Positions 25,796-35,103 of a DNA stretch of 64,000 bases are shown one piece after another; positions within the stretch are counted from its first letter, which is position 1; the number at the start of each line of letters is the position of its first letter. Origin of the DNA: Dinoroseobacter sp034111085. Lineage in GTDB: Bacteria; Pseudomonadota; Alphaproteobacteria; Rhodobacterales; Rhodobacteraceae. The notes beneath the pieces were generated by a model. It saw only the letters and a program-made list of their open reading frames with translations. It was not told the origin of the DNA and did no database searches. Location of the stretch: the NCBI GenBank assembly GCA_034111085.1, contig JAWUXZ010000015.1, positions 124,001 through 188,000 of the forward strand. The letters run 5' to 3'. A program made the position numbers and the translations under genes.

Positions 25796-26944
25796 ATGAT
25801 CAACCTGCACCGTCTCGCACCACCCTTTGCCGTGTGCTTTTGCGCAGGCGCACTCTATGGATGGAGCGCGCTGGCAGCCCCCCTACAAGCGGCTTTCGAT
25901 CTGCGGTTGGCGCAGGCGGGATTGGTCTTCTCCCTAGCACTCGTGGCCTTCACTGGGGCGGTGATCGCGGCACCTTACGTCGTCGCACGGTTGGGGCATA
26001 TGCGGATGCTTGCCGTTTGCGCAGGATTGGGCGCGCTGTTCACGGCATTGGCGGCCTTCGCGCAGTCGTTTGCAGTGTTTACTGCGCTGTTCAGCCTCGG
26101 CTTCGGCGCGATGAGCGGCGCGATCTATTCCACCGCTCTGGGACTTGCAGCGGCAAGCGCGTCAGCACGGATCGCAACACCTGTCATGGTCGCGGGCTTC
26201 GGGCTGGGCGGTGCAGTCTTTGGCCCGTTATGGAAACTGCTCTCGGCCCAAGGTTGGGGTCTAAGCGCGCTGTTACCCTTTGCAGGCGCTCTGGCGATTT
26301 CAGGCGTTTTGGCAGCGCTCGCGTCTGCAAACAGCGGCCCCAAGCTACGAACCCCTGAACGGATACGGACCAGCGCGCCCTTGCCGCGCAGTGTATTGGC
26401 GCTGATTTGGGCGATCTTTGCGACAGGGACTTTCGGCGGCCTCATGGTGTTGGGTCTTGCCGCCAGGATAATGGACGTGGGCGGTGCGGCTCTGACGCTG
26501 ACAGGCGCGGTACTTGTGGGCGTGGCCTTGGCGAACACCTTGGGCAGGCTGTCGGCGGCGGTGCTGCCCGCGCGCGCAGGAGCGATAATGGGATTGATGG
26601 TGTCATGTGCACTGACGCTGATCGGGTTGGCGGCCGCAGCACTTGGCACCGGGCCTACGCTTTTGGGCGCAGGGTTGGTTTGTATCGCGGCAGGCTACGG
26701 GTTGATGGCGTCGTGCGTTCCGTTGATCACGGCGAAGGCTGTTGGCCCGGCGCAGTTCCAGCGCGCCTTCGGCATCGTGTTCACGGCTTGGGGTGCGTCT
26801 GGCTTTGCTGCGCCATGGCTCGCGGGACTGCTCTATGATTTGCGCGGGGATTTCGCGCTGGCTTACGGGTGCGCAACAGTCGCAACGCTGCTTTGCGCGC
26901 CGCTGATCTGGGCGTTGCGCGCCCGCCTCAATCCAGCGCTTTAA
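25796..26944 (+). CDS. major facilitator superfamily transporter
   Basis: A 382-residue hydrophobic protein with about 12 predicted membrane helices in two halves of six, the MFS arrangement; the first helix carries AVCFCAGALYGWSALAAPLQ, similar to oxalate/formate antiporter-like carriers. I start it at MINLHRL (25796), with GGAG upstream at 25781. It is divergent from the thiolase-fold operon and probably imports that operon's substrate or exports a product. Its 3' end overlaps the convergent aldolase gene by 17 bases, so there is no room for a separate terminator. Confidence 0.85.
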   Translation: MINLHRLAPPFAVCFCAGALYGWSALAAPLQAAFDLRLAQAGLVFSLALVAFTGAVIAAPYVVARLGHMRMLAVCAGLGALFTALAAFAQSFAVFTALFSLGFGAMSGAIYSTALGLAAASASARIATPVMVAGFGLGGAVFGPLWKLLSAQGWGLSALLPFAGALAISGVLAALASANSGPKLRTPERIRTSAPLPRSVLALIWAIFATGTFGGLMVLGLAARIMDVGGAALTLTGAVLVGVALANTLGRLSAAVLPARAGAIMGLMVSCALTLIGLAAAALGTGPTLLGAGLVCIAAGYGLMASCVPLITAKAVGPAQFQRAFGIVFTAWGASGFAAPWLAGLLYDLRGDFALAYGCATVATLLCAPLIWALRARLNPAL

Positions 26945-27824
26945 TCAGCCGTGCCAACCGCGCGCGGCCGGTATCTTGCAACCAAGCGCGCAGGCCCGCC
27001 TCTCCGTGTTCACCAAATATGCCCACTGCATCAGACCAGATCGCACGTCCGCACATGAAGCCTGCAAAGTTCACGCCGGCCTCGCCTGCCATTTTCAACG
27101 ACGCCTCAAAAGCCTCGAAAGCGACGCCTGCACTTAGGTAAACCAGATCAATGCCATTTGCGGCCTCGGCTGCCGCGCTGAACGCGTCAAGCGCCTGCGC
27201 GCGGCTGATCTGTGGTGTGCCAAAGCCCTCGACGAAAGCCAGATCGATGGGCACCTCGACCTTTAGGACATCGACGTTGAACCTTGGGTCTGCAAATGCA
27301 GCTGTGGCACGGGTGACGAGACTAGGCTTGAGCGCGCTGTACTCGGCACTGCCGGGGGCAATACTGGGATGATAGACGAGCGGCTCCATCAAGTAGCGCA
27401 CACCCGCGGCGCGGCAGCGCTTTCCGACATCCTCGACGACCGCATGCTTGCGCGCGTTGAGGGCCGGATCATCGTCCGGTGCGTAATACATAAAGAATTT
27501 CAGCTGCGGGATGCCAAGTTTGGGATAGTCCTCGACTGTCAGAGTGTCGGGCAAAACCGTAATGCGGTCCGCGCCAGAGATGTGATAGACATCTGCCTCG
27601 AAGGCCAGCATGGGCGCGCAACCTTGCGGATAGCTTTCCAGCAATTCCACGCCGCATTCTGCATCCAGAAGAACGGTACTCGCGCCCGGCCCCAGTTCTT
27701 CGAGAACCGCGCGTTTGAACACCAGAAGATCGCCGTCCTGCGCGCTTGCACCTCGCGCCTCGCGTAGGCTGGCCGCCAAGCCGCTTCCGGCATCGACAGC
27801 AACACCGTGGATCGCAGCTGCCAT
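26928..27824 (-). CDS. LacD-like class I aldolase (tagatose-bisphosphate aldolase family)
   Basis: A 298-residue TIM-barrel aldolase related to LacD. The Schiff-base lysine segment is clear as DVLKVEVPIDL (Lys near residue 190), and the anion-binding region SAGVAFEAFEASLKMAGEAG follows. LacD-type enzymes cleave ketose phosphates to dihydroxyacetone phosphate and an aldehyde and are known for loose C3/C4 stereoselectivity. Here, beside a DhaK/DhaL kinase and a ketose epimerase, a ketopentose 1-phosphate is a likely substrate, giving DHAP and glycolaldehyde (inference). It is the last gene of the operon, 3 bases after the DhaK-like gene, and overlaps the convergent MFS gene. Confidence 0.82.
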   Translation of the reverse strand: MAAAIHGVAVDAGSGLAASLREARGASAQDGDLLVFKRAVLEELGPGASTVLLDAECGVELLESYPQGCAPMLAFEADVYHISGADRITVLPDTLTVEDYPKLGIPQLKFFMYYAPDDDPALNARKHAVVEDVGKRCRAAGVRYLMEPLVYHPSIAPGSAEYSALKPSLVTRATAAFADPRFNVDVLKVEVPIDLAFVEGFGTPQISRAQALDAFSAAAEAANGIDLVYLSAGVAFEAFEASLKMAGEAGVNFAGFMCGRAIWSDAVGIFGEHGEAGLRAWLQDTGRARLARLIKALD

Positions 27825-27827
27825 GGA

Positions 27828-28844
27828 TCAGTCTCCCGTTAGGTGGATATGCGGAAAATGCGGCGCTCGGTGGCGCGCGCGCCACAGGCGTGCCATTTCG
27901 GGCGTCGGGGTGAGCAGCGAAATCGAGAAGCCGCCCATCTCTTGTGTTGTTGAATAAGAGCCAATCATCGGCGCGCTCAGCGGAATGGATTTCTCGCCAA
28001 GGTAGCTGCTGGTCTCGCCGTAAATCGTAAGCAGCTCCATCATAGTGGTGCCGCCTGATCCGTTGATCAACGCGGTGGTATCTGTGTCCGGCGCAATTGC
28101 GCGGTCCTCCAGCAGCGCATCCAGCATATAGCGGACCAATTCGCGCGCCGGGGCCATCTTTCGGTGCCCTGCACCGCGCTCGCCGTGCACACCCATGCCG
28201 ATAGCGACCTCGTCGCTGGCAAGCGTAAACATGACCTCGCCTGTCAGCGGGGACGTGCCGGGGGTGAGCGCTGCACCCAAAGTGCGCGTCGCACTGCGCA
28301 CATCCGCGCCCAGCACCATCAGATCATCAAGCGCCATGCCTTCTTCGGCCGCAGCACCTAGTATTTTGTAGATAAACATGGTGCCAGCGGCACCGCGGCG
28401 CTCGTCCTCTTGGCCTTTGGGGGCCGAAGAAATGTCGTCATACATCAGCAAGGGCCGCACATCTAAGCCCTCATCTTGGGCCATCATCGCAGCGCCATTG
28501 CCATTGATCACATCGCCCTCGTGACGTGAGATCAAAAGGACAGCACCGGCGTCTCCGGTGACCTCTTCGATCCCTTCCAAAATGGCATCTGGCGAAGGGG
28601 CGGCGAAGACGTCACCCACCACATTGGCGTCCAGAAGCCCGTCGCCAACAAAGCCCATGGCGATCGGTTCATGCCCGCAACCATTGCCGATCAGAAGTGC
28701 GACTTTGCCGTCTTTTGTACGTAGATGTGTGCGCCGCACCACGCGCTTTGATGCGCCAAGCGAGACCTGCGCCGGATACGCGGCAATGAAGCCTGCGATC
28801 ATGTCATCCGGCATCGTCTGTTTGGAGTTGTAGACTTTTTTCAT
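27828..28844 (-). CDS. DhaK-type kinase substrate-binding subunit
   Basis: A 338-residue DhaK-family protein. The substrate-binding region GNGCGHEPIAMGFVG is near residue 55, and the His that bonds covalently to the ketose carbonyl is in MGVHGERG near residue 220. It is full length. In this operon the pair DhaK/DhaL has no DhaM phosphotransferase partner, so it probably uses ATP, as do tetrulose and other short ketose kinases of this family. It is translationally coupled to the DhaL-like gene (four-base overlap at 28841-28844). I infer phosphorylation of a ketopentose at C1 rather than dihydroxyacetone itself. Confidence 0.87.
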   Translation of the reverse strand: MKKVYNSKQTMPDDMIAGFIAAYPAQVSLGASKRVVRRTHLRTKDGKVALLIGNGCGHEPIAMGFVGDGLLDANVVGDVFAAPSPDAILEGIEEVTGDAGAVLLISRHEGDVINGNGAAMMAQDEGLDVRPLLMYDDISSAPKGQEDERRGAAGTMFIYKILGAAAEEGMALDDLMVLGADVRSATRTLGAALTPGTSPLTGEVMFTLASDEVAIGMGVHGERGAGHRKMAPARELVRYMLDALLEDRAIAPDTDTTALINGSGGTTMMELLTIYGETSSYLGEKSIPLSAPMIGSYSTTQEMGGFSISLLTPTPEMARLWRARHRAPHFPHIHLTGD

Positions 28845-29365
28845 GTGGCAGCTGCCTCCGCATAGATCCTGAGAAGTTCCGCAACAGAAGTCGCTCCGGC
28901 ATCGATATGCCCGACCCCAGCCCCTTCCACGTATTTCGCCCGTCCGCGCTTGGCGGCCATGGTTTGCGTGGCGTCGCGCCCAGCACTTGCGGCGCGCGCG
29001 GCCTCGGCCAGAGTGGCGCAGGCGGCAGCAGGCAAGAGCGCGTCAAGCATGGTCTTATCGCCAGCCTTGGCTTGGCCCAGCATCGTGATCCGCTCAGCGG
29101 CATGGCTTAACGCCTCGCCCACCGGCCCGCCTTGTTCGACCTTAACAAGCGCGCCGATCACTTGGGCGAAAAGCGAGCCAGATGCCCCGCCAGCGGCCTT
29201 GCGGAAGGCTATGTCAGGGGCATCATGTGCAGCGGCGGCAGCGGCGCGCAGGCCTTTGAGCATGGTCGCGCCGTGATCACCGTCGCCAGTGGCGGCATCG
29301 AGTGTGTTTAGCTCATGCTCCAGCACCTCGAAGCGCGCAGCGGCAATATCCAGCACGCCGTTCAT
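28841..29365 (-). CDS. DhaL-type kinase nucleotide-binding subunit
   Basis: A 174-residue DhaL-family helical barrel. The magnesium/nucleotide motif DAATGDGDHGATM is near residue 24 and the glycine-rich GGASGSLFAQVIGAL near residue 60. It supplies the ATP site for the DhaK-like subunit. Overlaps of four bases on both sides (with the epimerase and DhaK-like genes) show strict coupling. Confidence 0.87.
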   Translation of the reverse strand: MNGVLDIAAARFEVLEHELNTLDAATGDGDHGATMLKGLRAAAAAAHDAPDIAFRKAAGGASGSLFAQVIGALVKVEQGGPVGEALSHAAERITMLGQAKAGDKTMLDALLPAAACATLAEAARAASAGRDATQTMAAKRGRAKYVEGAGVGHIDAGATSVAELLRIYAEAAAT

Positions 29366-30198
29366 GCGAAGTTGGCTTTCATAAAGGCCAGCGCCTCGCG
29401 TGCGGCGGCGTCTGCGTCGGGTTCTATATTGCGCCAGATGTTCAGATCAGCACTAGCCGGGTTGCCAGCAATCACGAAGATCTCAGCGGTGATCCAGCCA
29501 GTATATCCTGCGCGCTCTAGCCCGGAGCGGACCTGATCCCAAGGCACATGCCCTGATCCGGGCACGCCGCGATCATTGTCGGAGACGTGGAAATGCACCA
29601 AGTTCTTCCCGGCGCTGGCGATTGCCCCCGCAATGTCCTTTTCCTCGATATTCAGATGAAAGGTATCAAGCAGCGCGCCTATGCGCGGCGACCCAGTTGC
29701 CTCGGCCAACGCACAGGCCTCGGCGGAGGTGTTCAACATATCCGTCTCGAACCGGTTGAGAGCTTCCAGCCCCAGCGTAACCCCGTGGGTGTTCAAAGCA
29801 TCGTCGACGGCTGCCAATGCTTCGGCCGAACGCGCCAAACGGGCAGGCTTGTTCAAAGGATCGAACTGGCCCCAAGGCGCAAACAGCACACCTGCAAGGC
29901 CTTGCGCGCCCAGCTTTGCCGTCGTCGCGATCGCCCATTCGAGATAGGCGATGCCCGCAGCGCGGACCTCGGCAATCTCGGAGGTGATGTCTTTGTCCGG
30001 CGCAAGCCCGTCTGAGCAGGTAATCTCTAGACCGTGATCGGCCACCACTTTGCCAAGTGCTGCAGCCTTCTCGTCCGTCATGCCCAACAGCGACACCTCA
30101 ACGCCGTCATAGCCAAACTCTGCCGCGCGGCGCACGCATGGCGTGATCTCGTCGGTCCAGCGTGCCAGCCATAGCCCAGTGTGTATGCCGAATTTCAT
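29362..30198 (-). CDS. sugar epimerase of the D-tagatose 3-epimerase family
   Basis: A 278-residue TIM-barrel isomerase/epimerase. The metal and catalytic residues of ketose 3-epimerases are all visible: Glu in LGLEALNRFETDMLN, Asp-His in LLDTFHLNIEE, His in LVHFHVSDNDRGVPGSGHVPW, and Glu in WITAEIF. These enzymes interconvert C3 epimers of free ketoses, and L-ribulose/L-xylulose is one known pair. In an operon with an isomerase and a ketose kinase, that reaction fits well (inference). It lies 10 bases after the ABC ATPase gene and overlaps the DhaL-like gene. Confidence 0.85.
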   Translation of the reverse strand: MKFGIHTGLWLARWTDEITPCVRRAAEFGYDGVEVSLLGMTDEKAAALGKVVADHGLEITCSDGLAPDKDITSEIAEVRAAGIAYLEWAIATTAKLGAQGLAGVLFAPWGQFDPLNKPARLARSAEALAAVDDALNTHGVTLGLEALNRFETDMLNTSAEACALAEATGSPRIGALLDTFHLNIEEKDIAGAIASAGKNLVHFHVSDNDRGVPGSGHVPWDQVRSGLERAGYTGWITAEIFVIAGNPASADLNIWRNIEPDADAAAREALAFMKANFA

Positions 30199-30208
30199 TG
30201 CGCGCGCC

Positions 30209-31258
30209 TCATTCTGTCTCGGGCGGCAAAACCCAGATTTTGTGGGACGGGAATTGCAGTCTGATCTGCGCGCCGTCGCCGTAGGTTTTAATCACATCTG
30301 CATCGGTGATCACGTGGATCAGATAGTTGCCCACCTGCACCTTGAGACGAGAGTGCGTGCCGACATAGACATGGCTCGCGACTGTGCCCGTGACCACATT
30401 CTCGCCGTCACCGTCTGCGATGCGGATATCCTCGGGCCGGATCGTGGCGATGCCATTGCCTGAGGTGATCCCGCGCGGGGCCGCGAACGTGCCCAGATCA
30501 CAGGTAAAGCGACCGTCTGTTTTCGAGCCCGGCAGGAAATTCACCCCGCCGAAGAAATCGGCGATCTCGCGCGAAGTGGGCGCGTCATAAAACGACATCG
30601 GCGCGTCATATTGCTGCAATTTACCGTGTAAGATCAGCGCAATCTTGTCCGACAGCACAGCGGCCTCTTCCTGATCATGGGTAACAAACAGCGTCGTGAT
30701 ACCCATCTCTTGCTGAATTTCACGGATCAGATCGCGCATCTCGAACCGCAAATGCGCGTCCAAGTTACTGAGCGGCTCGTCGAGCAGCAGAAGGTTCGGC
30801 TTCACAATCAGCGCCCGCGCCAATGCGATGCGCTGTTGTTGCCCGCCCGACAGCTCTTTCGGGCGGCGTTCGCCCAGACCGGGCAGCTTGACCAGCTCCA
30901 GCATTTCGCCAACACGGCGATCAATCGTCGCCTGATCGATCTTGCGCATTTTCAGACCGTAGCCGACGTTTTGCGCGATGCTCATATACGGGAACAGCAG
31001 GTAGTTCTGGAACACCATCACAGCACCACGCCGCTCAGGCGCTATGTCGAGAATGGATTTATCGCCAAAAAGGATGTCGCCTGATGTCGGCTCTAGCAGC
31101 CCTGCAATCATCTTCATCGTTGTGGTCTTGCCGCAGCCTGATGGCCCGAGCAAAGCCACAAGGCTGCCGCTCTCGATCTCAAGGCTAAGCCCGTCGATGG
31201 CGGCACTTTCCTGACCGGCGTAACGTTTGGTCAGGCCCCGAATGGACAGATGGGTCAT
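30209..31258 (-). CDS. ABC transporter ATP-binding protein (YnjD/PotA-like)
   Basis: A 349-residue importer ATPase. Walker A is GPSGCGKTT, the signature LSGGQQQRIALA, Walker B LLLLDEPLSNLD and the switch His in VTHDQEEA; a TOBE-type domain follows from about residue 275 (ATIRPEDIRIAD). The start MTHLSIRGLTKRY at 31258 overlaps the stop of the GH51 gene (ATGA). It pairs with the two permeases and YnjB-type binding protein upstream in the same operon. Confidence 0.88.
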   Translation of the reverse strand: MTHLSIRGLTKRYAGQESAAIDGLSLEIESGSLVALLGPSGCGKTTTMKMIAGLLEPTSGDILFGDKSILDIAPERRGAVMVFQNYLLFPYMSIAQNVGYGLKMRKIDQATIDRRVGEMLELVKLPGLGERRPKELSGGQQQRIALARALIVKPNLLLLDEPLSNLDAHLRFEMRDLIREIQQEMGITTLFVTHDQEEAAVLSDKIALILHGKLQQYDAPMSFYDAPTSREIADFFGGVNFLPGSKTDGRFTCDLGTFAAPRGITSGNGIATIRPEDIRIADGDGENVVTGTVASHVYVGTHSRLKVQVGNYLIHVITDADVIKTYGDGAQIRLQFPSHKIWVLPPETE

Positions 31259-33203
31259 GGGTGGCTTTCCAGTGGGATTTCGATAATGGCGACGCTGTGG
31301 GCGGGCAAGCTTAGGGGCGTGCCGTCGGCCCACTCGGCTTGCTCGATCACGACCGCTTCTGGTGCGTCTTCGGTATTCATCGCTTGCGGTCCGTCACCTT
31401 GCACAAGATGGATGCGCGCCGTTCCTTTGCGCGCGATGCCACTGACATCAATCAATGCCGCGCGCCCCGGATCGCGGTTAACCACCGACAGATAAGCGGT
31501 GGTGCCATCCTCAGACAGGGTCGCTGCTGCGTCGATAAGTGGGATCGCGTCATATGCGGGCAAGGTGCCTGCCCCCGGCGTCGCCACCGTGTCCGAGTGT
31601 GCGGTGCAGCCAATAGAACGAGTGCCTCGGTGCTTGGTAAACAACTCCAGCACCAACGCGGTGGGCGTTTTCCACACTTGGGTGGGCGTCACGCGCAGAT
31701 TGCCCATGACGTTAAGCAGGTTGAAGCTTGCGGACATCTTTATCCAATCAGCGCGCTGCAAACATGCGTTCATCAATGCGCCCGTATAGATCCCATCGGC
31801 CATGCCGTATTCTTCGAAGAAATCTGGGGGCTTGCCGTTCACATAGTTGTTCCACTCGTCAAAAATGATCGGAGGGGGGGATCGGAATGCGCACGCACGA
31901 TCTCCCATGTGTGGTCGAGCATCTCGCAGACCTCATGGGATGAGGCGACCTTGGGCCAATAGAGCTGATCCGCAGACGGCGGCGTGTCCCACTTTTCAGT
32001 GCGGATGGAATAGTAATGCACGCTGAGCTTCTTGATCTCGCCGGGCGCAGTTTTCAACACCAGCTCGTTCCAATGGCCGTAAAGGTCCGTCGGCGCGCCC
32101 ACAGCAATCAGATCAAGCGACGGGTCAACCGCGAGCATAGCATTCGCATAGACCACATAGCGCCGCGCATAGGTTTCCGCGTCGCAGGTTCCAACCTGCC
32201 AGTTGCCAAACTGCTCGTTGCCCACAAACCACGTCTTGACGCCAAATGGCGCAGGATGGCCGTTTGCGGCGCGCAGCTTGCCCATGGGGGTGCTTGCGCT
32301 GCCATTGCAATATTCCACCCAGCGCGCGGCTTCGGCGGCATCGGCGTTGCCCATATTGATGGTCAAGATCGGCTCTGATCCGACATGATGGCACAGGTCC
32401 ATAAACTCATGGGTGCCCACATCATGGGGCTCCCACGTGTTCCAGGCCGGGTCCAGATAGCCGTCGCGCAGGTCGCGCGGACCGATGCCTTCCTCCCAGT
32501 GGTAGGCGGATGCGAAGTTGCCACCCGGCCAGCGCAGGAATGTCGGGCCCCAATCTTTGAGCGCTGCAATCACGTCGGGGCGGTGCCCATCTGCGGTATT
32601 TGCAGGCATGACCGAAGCACAACCGATCCACAAATGCCCCTCATGGGCATGTGCGATCGAGAACACAGCCTCCGTGCTGCCAGCGCCAACAGTCAAAGTG
32701 GTTTCATGCGCTTGCCAGTCCGAACCAGCGGCGGAGATCACCCATGTCTGGTCGCCCAACTGAACCGTGACCGCCTGCCCCTGCCCTTTGAGTACGACGC
32801 GCAGATCGTAGGATTTATGCGCCTCGACCGTCAGATCGCCTTGTTGCACGCCGTGCAAAGCCCCGTCCGCGCTGCGGATAGTGACACGCTGAGACTGCGT
32901 GCCAGTGTAGGTTTCTGTGTTGTCATGCACACATAGGACGCCGTGATAGTCAGGTGCGAGTGCAGTCCAAGGCTTGATGATCCCATAGCTGGGGTTTTGA
33001 TGTGACAGCCCTTCGCTGAGGCCGGTGAACATTTTGTCATGGCCTAGGAACTTTCGGTTGCGCAGCATTTCGGACCAGTGGCCCTCGTAGACGCAGCGCC
33101 CGATATGCTCGAGATTGGCACCGTAAAGATGATCATGAACGCCGCCTTGATCGGACGACAGATCAAGCGCGATGGAGGCGGTGTGAGGGTTTTGAGTGCT
33201 CAT
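31255..33203 (-). pseudogene. GH51 alpha-L-arabinofuranosidase, frameshifted at a C7 run
   Basis: Two overlapping frames together make one glycoside hydrolase family 51 protein of about 650 residues without a signal peptide. Frame 1 (33203 to about 31880) holds the acid/base Glu in VGNEQFGNWQ and ends at a stop soon after RAHSDPP. Frame 2 resumes with PPIIFDEWNNYVNGK, which holds the nucleophile Glu in FDEWN, and runs to 31255. The switch falls in a run of seven C (G at 31874-31880 on the plus strand); C8 or C5 would restore one frame. As given, the product lacks the nucleophile. The enzyme would release L-arabinose from arabinofuranosides. The break may be a real phase-variable tract, decay or a homopolymer assembly error. 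Confidence 0.85.
31874..31880. repeat. G7/C7 homopolymer at the GH51 frameshift
   Basis: Seven consecutive G on the plus strand sit exactly where the arabinofuranosidase frame breaks, between HSDPP and IIFDEWN. Confidence 0.9.
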
Positions 33204-33243
33204 GGGCGCTAGCTGCCTTTCGCAATGAATGTTGGGGAATTAA

Positions 33244-34131
33244 TCATAAGCGACCGAACCCGCCCACTGCACTGGACTTGCCAGACAGGAACCGAGACGT
33301 GACCAGCAAGATCAGGATCGCAGGCGCAATAAAGACCAGCGAGAGTGCCGCGATCATCGCATTATTGCCGGTGCCAGCGGCCGAAAAAAGCAACATCGGC
33401 AGCGTAACAACCCGCCCCTGTCCGATCAGGAAGGTCAGCAGATATTGGCTCCAGGACACAAGGAAGGCAAAGAGTGCGGCCACGAACAATCCCGGCAAAA
33501 TTGCGGGCAAAGTGACGTCCCAAAAGATGCGCCAAGGCCGCGCGCCAAGGCTGCGGGCCTGTGCCTCAAAATCGGGATTATAGTTGGCAAACACCCCGCT
33601 CAGCGTCAGCACCACGTAAGGCATCACCGGCACCAGATGCACGATGGACACGCCGATCACGCTGCCAGCCAGATCAAGCGGAATGCCCGCGTCCTGTAGC
33701 GCCAGATCCCAGCGGATGAAATTGATATTCAGACCGAGGCTGAAAGCAATGGGTGGCACAATGGTCGGCGTGATGATCATAAACTCCACCACGCGCTTGC
33801 CCCGGAATTTATAAAGCCCGAGTGCGCGCGCAGCAGGTAGACCGATGACCACCGATAATCCCGTTACCACAGCGCCAATGGCGAGGCTTAGCCAGAGCGC
33901 AGACACGACATCCGGGACCGATGCCCATAGATCGAAAAACCCGGTGAGCGTGCGGTCACCCGCCCTCGGGATCAGCTTGAGGCGCTCCCACGCTTGCAGG
34001 CTCCACTCATTCGGGACCAGCTGCGGATAGAACCAGCGGAACGCGAAGGCGTTGATCATAAACGCAATCACTGGTGCCACGAACATCAGGCTGATGAAAC
34101 CGACTGTCAGGTAGAAGGGAAAGCGTCTCAT
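33244..34131 (-). CDS. ABC transporter permease (second subunit)
   Basis: A 295-residue permease with about six helices and the EAA-type loop EAQARSLGARPWRIFWDVTLP near residue 200. It belongs to the putrescine/thiamine/iron-like permease class rather than the MalG sugar class. I start it at MRRFPFYLTVG (34131), 4 bases after the upstream permease stop; the open frame to 34206 overlaps that gene. It is followed after 40 bases by the GH51 gene. Confidence 0.86.
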   Translation of the reverse strand: MRRFPFYLTVGFISLMFVAPVIAFMINAFAFRWFYPQLVPNEWSLQAWERLKLIPRAGDRTLTGFFDLWASVPDVVSALWLSLAIGAVVTGLSVVIGLPAARALGLYKFRGKRVVEFMIITPTIVPPIAFSLGLNINFIRWDLALQDAGIPLDLAGSVIGVSIVHLVPVMPYVVLTLSGVFANYNPDFEAQARSLGARPWRIFWDVTLPAILPGLFVAALFAFLVSWSQYLLTFLIGQGRVVTLPMLLFSAAGTGNNAMIAALSLVFIAPAILILLVTSRFLSGKSSAVGGFGRL

Positions 34132-34135
34132 GTGC

Positions 34136-35011
34136 TCAATCCTTCCGCACGGTGCGGGCTGTGATGTACATGTAGACGAACACCAGCGCGAAAACGATAA
34201 CAGCAATGATCATGCTCAGCGCCATGCCTTCGGCCCGCGCGTTCAGATCAGGGTTCAAAAAGAAGTCCAGCGCCATGACCGGCAGCATCTTAGGATGGCC
34301 CACGCCCAGAATACGCGGCACTTCGTAAGAGCCAAAGGTGAAGGCGAACACAATGATCGAAGCCGACATCAGCCCCGGCATGATCAGGGGCAATGTCACT
34401 GTGCGGAAACGCTGCCAGCGGTTGGCACCAAGGCTTTGGGCGACGGCCTCATAATCCTCGCCAATCGATTGCAGGATCGCGAGCACGATGATGCCGAAAA
34501 ACGCGACCTCTTTCCAGATATAGGCAAGAATAATGCCGATACCGTAAGAATCTTTGGTGAGTGCGGGAAAGTCACGTGGCGAGGTTACGATACCCATCTC
34601 GCCCAGCATTCTTGAGACCAGACCACTTTGGCTAAACAGCATCAGCATGCCGACCGCGATCACAATATGCGGGATCGGAAGGTTCAGCTGAAAAAAGAAT
34701 ACCGCGAGCTTCTTGCCGACGAACGTACGGCGCAAAAGCAGTGCGACGGCAATGGCAATGGCGGCGGAGATGAAGGTCGAGGCAAAAGCGACCCAAAGGC
34801 TCAGCACAAGGCCAGACCAGAAGCGCCCCGACAGATCATCAGAAAAAAGGACCGAGCGGTAGGCGTCAAAGCTAAGCCCTGTCGCGCCGATGTTTGGATT
34901 ATAGCCGAGGCTTTGAAGAAAGCCGTAGGCGAGCGAGCCAAAGAACAGCACGGTGATGATAAGCATGGTCGGTGCCAACATTACCGGAATTCGGATGCGT
35001 TCCCACTTCAT
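34136..35011 (-). CDS. ABC transporter permease (first subunit)
   Basis: A 291-residue permease with six predicted helices; the coupling loop is EAVAQSLGANRWQRFRTVTLP near residue 195. With the following permease it forms a heterodimer in the inner membrane, whereas E. coli YnjC is a single fused permease. It lies 92 bases after the binding-protein stop, and that gap carries a perfect 8-pair stem-loop. Confidence 0.86.
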   Translation of the reverse strand: MKWERIRIPVMLAPTMLIITVLFFGSLAYGFLQSLGYNPNIGATGLSFDAYRSVLFSDDLSGRFWSGLVLSLWVAFASTFISAAIAIAVALLLRRTFVGKKLAVFFFQLNLPIPHIVIAVGMLMLFSQSGLVSRMLGEMGIVTSPRDFPALTKDSYGIGIILAYIWKEVAFFGIIVLAILQSIGEDYEAVAQSLGANRWQRFRTVTLPLIMPGLMSASIIVFAFTFGSYEVPRILGVGHPKMLPVMALDFFLNPDLNARAEGMALSMIIAVIVFALVFVYMYITARTVRKD

Positions 35012-35058
35012 CAGGTCACTCTCATATCAGGTGTTCAGAAAGGGGGGGCGGGTTGATA

Positions 35059-35084
35059 GGCGGGGCACGTATGCGCGCCCCGCC
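35059..35084 (-). other. stem-loop after the binding-protein gene
   Basis: GGCGGGGC, a 10-base loop, GCCCCGCC: a perfect 8-pair GC stem 20 bases after the binding-protein stop, with no T-run. It likely gives higher levels of binding protein than permeases. Confidence 0.75.
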
Positions 35085-35103
35085 AAGTTTCCTGCGCCGG
35101 GGG

